DNA of 64,000 bases from Centipeda flueggei ATCC 43531 (lineage in GTDB: Bacteria > Bacillota > Negativicutes > Selenomonadales > Selenomonadaceae), in assembly GCF_000160695.1 (NCBI RefSeq), contig NZ_GG694007.1, forward strand, positions 154,613 through 218,612. Reading direction: 5' to 3'. Both the position numbers and the translations under genes were made by a program. The notes beneath the pieces were generated by a model. The model ran no database searches and was not told the origin of the DNA. It was given only the letters and a program-made list of their open reading frames with translations. This document shows positions 59,539-64,000 of this stretch, piece by piece. Position 1 is the stretch's first letter; every line of letters begins with the position of its first letter.

Positions 59539-60207
59539 TTATTTCTGAAGGAGCTTGATCTCTTTCGGATACTCCCATTTCTGCAGTTCATTCTTCGGAA
59601 CGGCAGGCGGCTCCTTGCCGCCAAGAACCGTCAATGTCGTCAGATAGATCTCAGCCATCTCCTCGACATAGGAAGCCTTTAGCAGTGCCTCCTTAAGCTC
59701 GCTGCTGTCCACAGCAATAACGCCATGCTTCTCCATGAGTGCAACATCCGAAATCTTCAGCGGCTCGACAATGGACGAGGCAAGCTCCGGCGTCCCGGGT
59801 CTGCCGTATGGTGCAACCGGGATATACCCCTCCTTGCAGCCAAGCGTAGCAATCTCATAGACGACCGCAGGAATGGGCTTATTCAGCACAGCAAAGGCCG
59901 TCGCGATCTTCGAATGCGTATGCGCAATCGCATGGATCTCCGGGCGCGTCTTATATGCCATGAGATGCATCAGCGATTCACTGGTCGGGCGCTGTCCGGT
60001 TTCCGCCTCCACCACCTCGGCATTCATATTCATGACAACAACATCATGATAGGACATCTCTTCACGATCCATGCCGGTCGGTGTGATGCAAACCAGCTGC
60101 GTCTTTTCGTCACGTATGCTGAAATTCCCCGAACGATGCTTGCAGAGTCCCATGCGGTCTGCTTGAAGTGCATACTCTGCAACCTGTTTCTTCAAATCCT
60201 CTAACAT
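59539..60207 (-). CDS. Class II aldolase (FucA/AraD family)
   Basis: 222 residues. Zinc His pair in AIAHTHSKI, third His in MEKHGVIA, Glu in TSESLMH; GNFSIRD and TPTGMDREEM phosphate region. The family contains L-fuculose-1-phosphate and related aldolases and some epimerases. AAAGGAAGGCACTGTT precedes the ATG. It should cleave the sugar phosphate delivered by the PTS. Confidence 0.9.
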   Translation of the reverse strand: MLEDLKKQVAEYALQADRMGLCKHRSGNFSIRDEKTQLVCITPTGMDREEMSYHDVVVMNMNAEVVEAETGQRPTSESLMHLMAYKTRPEIHAIAHTHSKIATAFAVLNKPIPAVVYEIATLGCKEGYIPVAPYGRPGTPELASSIVEPLKISDVALMEKHGVIAVDSSELKEALLKASYVEEMAEIYLTTLTVLGGKEPPAVPKNELQKWEYPKEIKLLQK

Positions 60208-60248
60208 AACAGTGCCTTCCTTTCGCGCACAGCAATTTTTCACTGAAA

Positions 60249-61607
60249 TTATGCCTTATTGTCTGCCGTCTCAAGCTCAGCATCGCGCGCCTTCATCCGC
60301 TTGAAATACCAAACGAACAGTGCACAAAATGCAATCAGTACACCAACGCCTGCAGCCTCTCCGTTAAACGCATGTGCCAGAGCCCAGCGGAATTCGGGTG
60401 CTTCCAGCTGAATCCACGTAATATACTGTCCTGCATTCACCTGCAGTGTTCCTGTCTGCGCCGCCATATCGGTCAGCATACCGGCAAAACTCGTTGCAAC
60501 CCAGAGATACGTAGGTGTTGCAATAATGCAGATGATAATCATACGAATGAGGTTCCCGCCCGTGACAATCAGTGCCGGAACCGCAACTACCACATTGATA
60601 ACGGAAGCCAGAGGAATAACATTGTTCATATCAAAGTAGCTGAGACCGACTGCCCACAGGAGTTCAAACGGAACCAAGATAATGGCAGTCACCCAAAGTT
60701 CGGACGAACCGGCAAGGAACGGCCAGTCAAGTCCGACATAAAACTCACGTCCCTTAAAGCGAGCCTTCATAAATGCACCCGCTGCGTCAGCGATCGGTGC
60801 GAGAGCCTGCATGAAAAGCTTTGCCACCATCGGGAAGAGAACGAGCGAGGTCGCAACCTGCATCGCTGTCGTCAGAACGCCCTTGAGATCATATCCGCCC
60901 ATGACAGCGATCAGAGCACCGATGAGGAATCCCATCACACTGTTCTCACCAAAGAGGCCGAGTTTCTTACGCATATCCGCAGCATTCATATTGATTGCGT
61001 TCAGTCCGGGAACAAAATCCAGAGCACGATTGATGAGTGCCAGCAGCGGAGCCTGCAGCATCATCGGATGTGTACAGGTAACCCCCGGGATCTTGCAGAT
61101 GCGATACAGCTGCTTCTGTATCAGATCACCATTGATCAGCTCAAAGACAATCTGGATGCCTGCGGCAATCAGGCCAAACACCAGACTGCCCGTCAGCCCC
61201 ATGACCATTGCTGCGACAAAAATCTTCCCCCAGACGTTCCAGAGGTCGACGTTAAGGCAATTCGTCCATTTCAGCGCAAGCATCAAGAGATTGATGCCGA
61301 TCTGCACAGGGAACAGAATCAATGCATACGGCCACGCCCATGCAATCGCCGCAATCGGCGACCAGCCAACGTCAATCGCCGTCAAATGAAGGCCTGTATG
61401 TTCCACCAGAGCCGTCGCCGCCGGTCCGATCGCATCAAACATAAATCCGAGGATGACATTCATGCCGGTGAATGCGATGCCGAGTGTCAAACCCGCGGCA
61501 ATCGCCTTTTTCAGCTTCATCCCCATGGCGAGTCCCAGGATAATCATAACAAGCGGCAAGAAGATCGCCGCTCCCAATCCAAGGATATAATTGACTACAT
61601 CCAACAT
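60249..61607 (-). CDS. PTS enzyme IIC, galactitol (Gat) type
   Basis: 452 residues with about 10-11 membrane segments. Gat-type features: IIGLAMGMKLKKAIAAGLTLGIAF and AINMNAADMRKKLGLFGENSVMGFLIG. It carries the sugar and receives the phosphate from IIB. It lies 5 genes into the minus-strand operon, after IIA and IIB. Confidence 0.9.
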   Translation of the reverse strand: MLDVVNYILGLGAAIFLPLVMIILGLAMGMKLKKAIAAGLTLGIAFTGMNVILGFMFDAIGPAATALVEHTGLHLTAIDVGWSPIAAIAWAWPYALILFPVQIGINLLMLALKWTNCLNVDLWNVWGKIFVAAMVMGLTGSLVFGLIAAGIQIVFELINGDLIQKQLYRICKIPGVTCTHPMMLQAPLLALINRALDFVPGLNAINMNAADMRKKLGLFGENSVMGFLIGALIAVMGGYDLKGVLTTAMQVATSLVLFPMVAKLFMQALAPIADAAGAFMKARFKGREFYVGLDWPFLAGSSELWVTAIILVPFELLWAVGLSYFDMNNVIPLASVINVVVAVPALIVTGGNLIRMIIICIIATPTYLWVATSFAGMLTDMAAQTGTLQVNAGQYITWIQLEAPEFRWALAHAFNGEAAGVGVLIAFCALFVWYFKRMKARDAELETADNKA

Positions 61608-61636
61608 AGATAAACTCCCCCATTACAGCGTAAGAA

Positions 61637-61918
61637 TTATGCCTCGATATAAGACTTCAGCTGCTCCCATGTTTCATCCATGCCAACACCGGTCAGGAAC
61701 GGAATCCCGCTCACCGTCGGCTTGCCATAACTCTCCGCATCGCTGGATACGATGGAAACATAGATATCACACTGGTCAATGATACTCTCGAGGGATTTGA
61801 TATCAACTGCCTCAACAGATGCATCCAGTCCCTCATCCTCGATCATATTTCCGATCTTGGATGCAACTGTCTGGCTGGTTGCCACACCGGATCCACACGC
61901 AACAAAAATCTTCTTCAT
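61637..61918 (-). CDS. PTS enzyme IIB, Gat type
   Basis: 93 residues, MKKIFVACGSGVATSQTVASKI with the phosphorylated Cys8 in the CGSGVATS loop, followed by DIYVSIVSSDAESYGKP. It passes phosphate from IIA to the sugar in IIC. Gap of 30 bases to IIC. Confidence 0.92.
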   Translation of the reverse strand: MKKIFVACGSGVATSQTVASKIGNMIEDEGLDASVEAVDIKSLESIIDQCDIYVSIVSSDAESYGKPTVSGIPFLTGVGMDETWEQLKSYIEA

Positions 61919-62019
61919 GTTATCGCCCCTTTCGGCATACGTGCTCCCGACAAATCAGGAAGCAAAAAGCACTCCATTTCGCACCTCTTTAAGGAATACG
62001 AAATAATATGACAATATCC

Positions 62020-62475
62020 TCAGGCAACGACCTTCGAAAGTTTTTCGACAACGGCCTTTGGATTATTTGTCTCATAAAGATCGACAAGTTTTCCCTCGTC
62101 ACAGAAAATGGACATAAACTTCCCAAGCATAATGACATGTCCCTCGGGATCATCAATGGAGAGCATGAACACAAGACGTGCCGGCACATCTTTTCCAGTG
62201 CCGCCCATCTCCTTAAACGTAACAGGATGCTTTAGCCGTGCAACCAGAATCGCCGCCTCAACGGCATGCGCCGCCGCAGCATGCGGCATCGCTATTGCAA
62301 CCCCCTTGGTATTAAGCCCCGTCGGATAGGCAGCTTCACGTTCCAAAATCGCCTGCGGATAGGAATCTTTTACATACCCTTTCTCCCGCAGTACATTGGC
62401 CAGCTTCGTTAAAAGCTCTTCCCGATCAGCCGCCTCCACATCAAATAAGACAAGATCCTCGTGCAGCAATGCCAT
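62020..62475 (-). CDS. PTS enzyme IIA, Gat/fructose type
   Basis: 151 residues with the phosphorylatable His in KGVAIAMPHAAAAHA and LVFMLSIDDPEGHVIMLGKF. It accepts phosphate from HPr. It is first in the operon; the next 100 bases to IIB contain no clear signal. Confidence 0.9.
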   Translation of the reverse strand: MALLHEDLVLFDVEAADREELLTKLANVLREKGYVKDSYPQAILEREAAYPTGLNTKGVAIAMPHAAAAHAVEAAILVARLKHPVTFKEMGGTGKDVPARLVFMLSIDDPEGHVIMLGKFMSIFCDEGKLVDLYETNNPKAVVEKLSKVVA

Positions 62476-62515
62476 TCATACCACTCCCAATCAAACCATA
62501 TTGTTTACGGTGTTT

Positions 62516-62543
62516 ATTATATCATTAACAAAGAAAAACACAA
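62516..62543 (-). promoter_or_regulatory. Promoter of the PTS/aldolase/Dha operon
   Basis: Minus-strand TTGTGT, 16-base spacer, TATAAT, 40 bases before the IIA start. The stretch 62544-62690 holds no gene, only a weak repeat-like word TAGGAAATCATCAATAAAAT at 62587. Confidence 0.55.
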
Positions 62544-62693
62544 GGCCGTCTGCAGATTCGTGCAAGAATACAAAATATATGGTGCGTTAGGAAATCATCA
62601 ATAAAATAGAATTCACCAGATGGATACAGTCCTTTTGTATGATTGAACTGAAACACCAGCCATAACGCAAAGGCGGTGCCCCTCATAGGTACA

Positions 62694-62726
62694 TAAAAAG
62701 CGCAGGAAATCGTTTTCCTGCGCTTG
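62694..62726 (-). terminator. Terminator of deoC
   Basis: AAGCGCAGGAAA and TTTCCTGCGCTT pair; minus-strand side ends in TTTTTATG. Confidence 0.8.
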
Positions 62727-62836
62727 ACCACGCTTTCATGCCCAATTGGGAGAACACGCCGTCGGTGTATGTATATGAGAAATATGCGTGATCAGATTGG
62801 TCAGATCGACTTCGACAACAGCGATTTTCATGGCAC

Positions 62837-63487
62837 TCAGCCCTCCGCGCTGACGATCTTGACGCCGCTGCTCGTCCCGAGGCGCGTTGCCCCCGCGGCG
62901 ATCATTGCCTCGGCATCTGCGCGGCTGCGGACGCCGCCCGACGCCTTGACCCCCATCGCGGGCCCCACGGTCTCGCGCATCAGTGCGACATCTGCCGCCG
63001 TTGCACCGCCCGCGGAGAACCCCGTCGAGGTCTTGACGAAGTCCGCCTCCGCCTCCTGCGCGAGGCGGCAGGCCGTGCGCTTCTCCGCGTCGGTCAGAAG
63101 GCAGGTCTCGATGATAACCTTCGTCAGGGCTTTTCCTTTTGCCGCAGCGACGACGCCCGCAATATCCGCGCGCACATAGTCGCAGTCCCCGTCCTTCAGG
63201 CGGCCGACGGGAATCACCATGTCCACTTCCTCCGCGCCGTCCGCGATTGCCTGCTGCGTCTCGAATACCTTCACCGCCGTTGGCGTCGCGCCCTGCGGGA
63301 AGCCGATGACCGTGCAGGTCTTGACGCCCGTGCCGCGCAGCTGCGTCGCCGCGTAGGCCACCCAAATCGGGCTGACGCAGACGGAGGCAAAACGATACTG
63401 TTTTGCCTCGCTGAGCAGCTGGTCGATACCGGCTCTCGTCGCATCCGTTTTCAGCAGTGTGTGATCGATCATCTTTGCAACGTCCAT
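62837..63487 (-). CDS. deoC: Deoxyribose-phosphate aldolase
   Basis: 216 residues. Schiff-base lysine in [17 protein letters not shown]; the second lysine in [22 protein letters not shown] at the start and [11 protein letters not shown] follow the family. It splits deoxyribose 5-phosphate into glyceraldehyde 3-phosphate and acetaldehyde. The ATG follows CAGGAGGAACAC. A repeat fragment stands just upstream at 63511. Confidence 0.95.
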   Translation of the reverse strand: MDVAKMIDHTLLKTDATRAGIDQLLSEAKQYRFASVCVSPIWVAYAATQLRGTGVKTCTVIGFPQGATPTAVKVFETQQAIADGAEEVDMVIPVGRLKDGDCDYVRADIAGVVAAAKGKALTKVIIETCLLTDAEKRTACRLAQEAEADFVKTSTGFSAGGATAADVALMRETVGPAMGVKASGGVRSRADAEAMIAAGATRLGTSSGVKIVSAEG

Positions 63488-63510
63488 GTGTTCCTCCTGT
63501 CGATGCTGCA

Positions 63511-63542
63511 CAAGCACCGATAAATTCACTGCGATCATCTTT
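63511..63542. repeat. Dispersed element, left end only
   Basis: CAAGCACCGATAAATTCACT matches the family left end upstream of deoC. Confidence 0.5.
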
Positions 63543-63639
63543 CACTTACATATTACGTTGCTTTTGCAGCACTGTCAAAGAAAATTCACGCACAAGCATC
63601 CATCTTCCGCGTCGCTTTCCTGTCACTTCTGTTCTTCGG

Positions 63640-63668
63640 TTGAAAAACCGCCGCCGCCCCGCTATAAT
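63640..63668 (+). promoter_or_regulatory. Promoter of purH
   Basis: TTGAAA, 17-base spacer, TATAAT. Confidence 0.75.
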
Positions 63669-63681
63669 GAAAGAAGAATAT

Positions 63682-63716
63682 AGGAAGCACTGATAAATTC
63701 AGCGATTCCTTCATCA
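63682..63716. repeat. Minimal copy of the dispersed element in the purH leader
   Basis: AGGAAGCACTGATAAATTCA is joined directly to AGCGATTCCTTCATCAG, so only the two ends remain. It lies in the transcribed leader, 18 bases before the purH ATG. Confidence 0.6.
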
Positions 63717-63734
63717 GCAAAAAGGAGTGCTCAC

Positions 63735-64000
63735 ATGGAAGAACTCACCCTCAAATACGGCTGCAATCCGAACCAGGTGCCCGCACGTGTCTTTGCCGAC
63801 GGCGGACTGCCCTTTACCGTGCTGAACGGACGGCCGGGCTACATCAATCTGCTCGACGCACTGAACAGCTGGCAGCTCGTGCACGAGCTGAAGGAGATGG
63901 CGGGGCTCCCCGCAGCGGCGTCCTTCAAGCACGTCAGCCCGGCGGGTGCGGCACTCGGTCCGCCGCTCAGCGAGACATTGGCGCGCGCGACGCATGCGGC
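63735..64000 (+). CDS. purH: AICAR transformylase, N-terminal part (cut by window edge)
   Basis: 88 residues before the right edge: [20 protein letters not shown] and then the substrate-binding Lys-His in [12 protein letters not shown]. This is the AICAR formyltransferase half of PurH, starting directly without the IMP cyclohydrolase half, as in the single-domain form known from some Firmicutes. AAAGGAGTGCTCAC precedes the ATG. Confidence 0.85.
   Translation, partial: MEELTLKYGCNPNQVPARVFADGGLPFTVLNGRPGYINLLDALNSWQLVHELKEMAGLPAAASFKHVSPAGAALGPPLSETLARATHA

Noticed and set aside
60372..61613. Open frame opposite the PTS IIC gene
   Set aside because: Shadow frame rich in His, Asn and Arg, with no start signal.
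62739..62834. A 31-codon frame (MKIAVVEVDLTNLITH..) just after deoC
   Set aside because: No convincing ribosome site and no family; probably remnant or chance. Left out as a gene.
1..64000. CRISPR arrays, tRNA and rRNA genes
   Set aside because: No regularly spaced direct repeats and no cloverleaf or rRNA-like stretches were noticed on reading; a covariance search would settle tRNA absence.

Overview
The window looks like chromosome from a diderm Firmicute of the Negativicutes, most probably a Selenomonas or Centipeda relative. This is inferred from gene content, not from a database search. The signs are an outer-membrane porin of the kind these bacteria carry (left edge), a phosphoethanolamine transferase that normally acts on lipid A, a futalosine-route menaquinone gene (mqnA), strong AAGGAGG-type ribosome sites, consensus sigma-A promoters, and GC-rich coding DNA broken by AT-rich control regions. 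No rRNA, tRNA or CRISPR array was found.

Layout. 1-13.8 kb: porin end, GNAT, DUF4303, a CopA copper ATPase with a CopZ-like tail, a cell-envelope group on the minus strand (repeat lipoprotein, beta-lactamase-like protein, amidase), azlCD, and a four-gene DUF4178/DUF350/small membrane protein/glutathionylspermidine-synthase-like operon. 13.9-25.3 kb: yhdT-panF, a chemoreceptor, a PHP hydrolase, an orphan RelB-like antitoxin with a sigma factor, a GGDEF/EAL protein, rsmG and a glycerate kinase. 25.4-25.7 kb: a compact candidate type I toxin-antitoxin locus. 25.7-34.4 kb: one large minus-strand catabolic cluster (FGGY kinase, class I aldolase, RpiR regulator, zinc dehydrogenase, TRAP transporter, D-2-hydroxyacid dehydrogenase). 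34.5-41.5 kb: a mixed region with an aldo/keto reductase bearing two compensating frameshifts, an SLC13 carrier, an IS remnant next to a binding-protein fragment, an SHMT-like protein lacking the PLP lysine, a DUF1413 operon and GC-rich repeats. 41.5-47 kb: a tight operon mqnA, 3D-domain protein, phosphoethanolamine transferase, thrC, ppx/gppA, then a broken DUF4258 gene and an intact YgiT-type antitoxin. 47-49.3 kb: an accessory scar with two candidate structured RNAs and remains of a polymorphic toxin and an immunity gene. 49.3-55.7 kb: an L-rhamnose operon (rhaB, rhaD, MFS carrier, rhaM, FucI-like isomerase) with a DeoR regulator. 55.9-57.4 kb: a secreted serine hydrolase. 57.8-62.5 kb: a Gat-type PTS with class II aldolase and DhaK/DhaL. 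62.8-64 kb: deoC and the start of purH.

Taken together, the three sugar clusters (TRAP/FGGY, rhamnose, PTS/Dha) describe a cell specialised in taking up sugars, polyols or sugar acids and splitting their phosphates into triose units. A family of short elements with inverted termini (GGAATC..CTGATAAA / TTTATCAG..GATTCC) recurs at about ten places, often touching stop codons; it is the main non-coding theme of the window.
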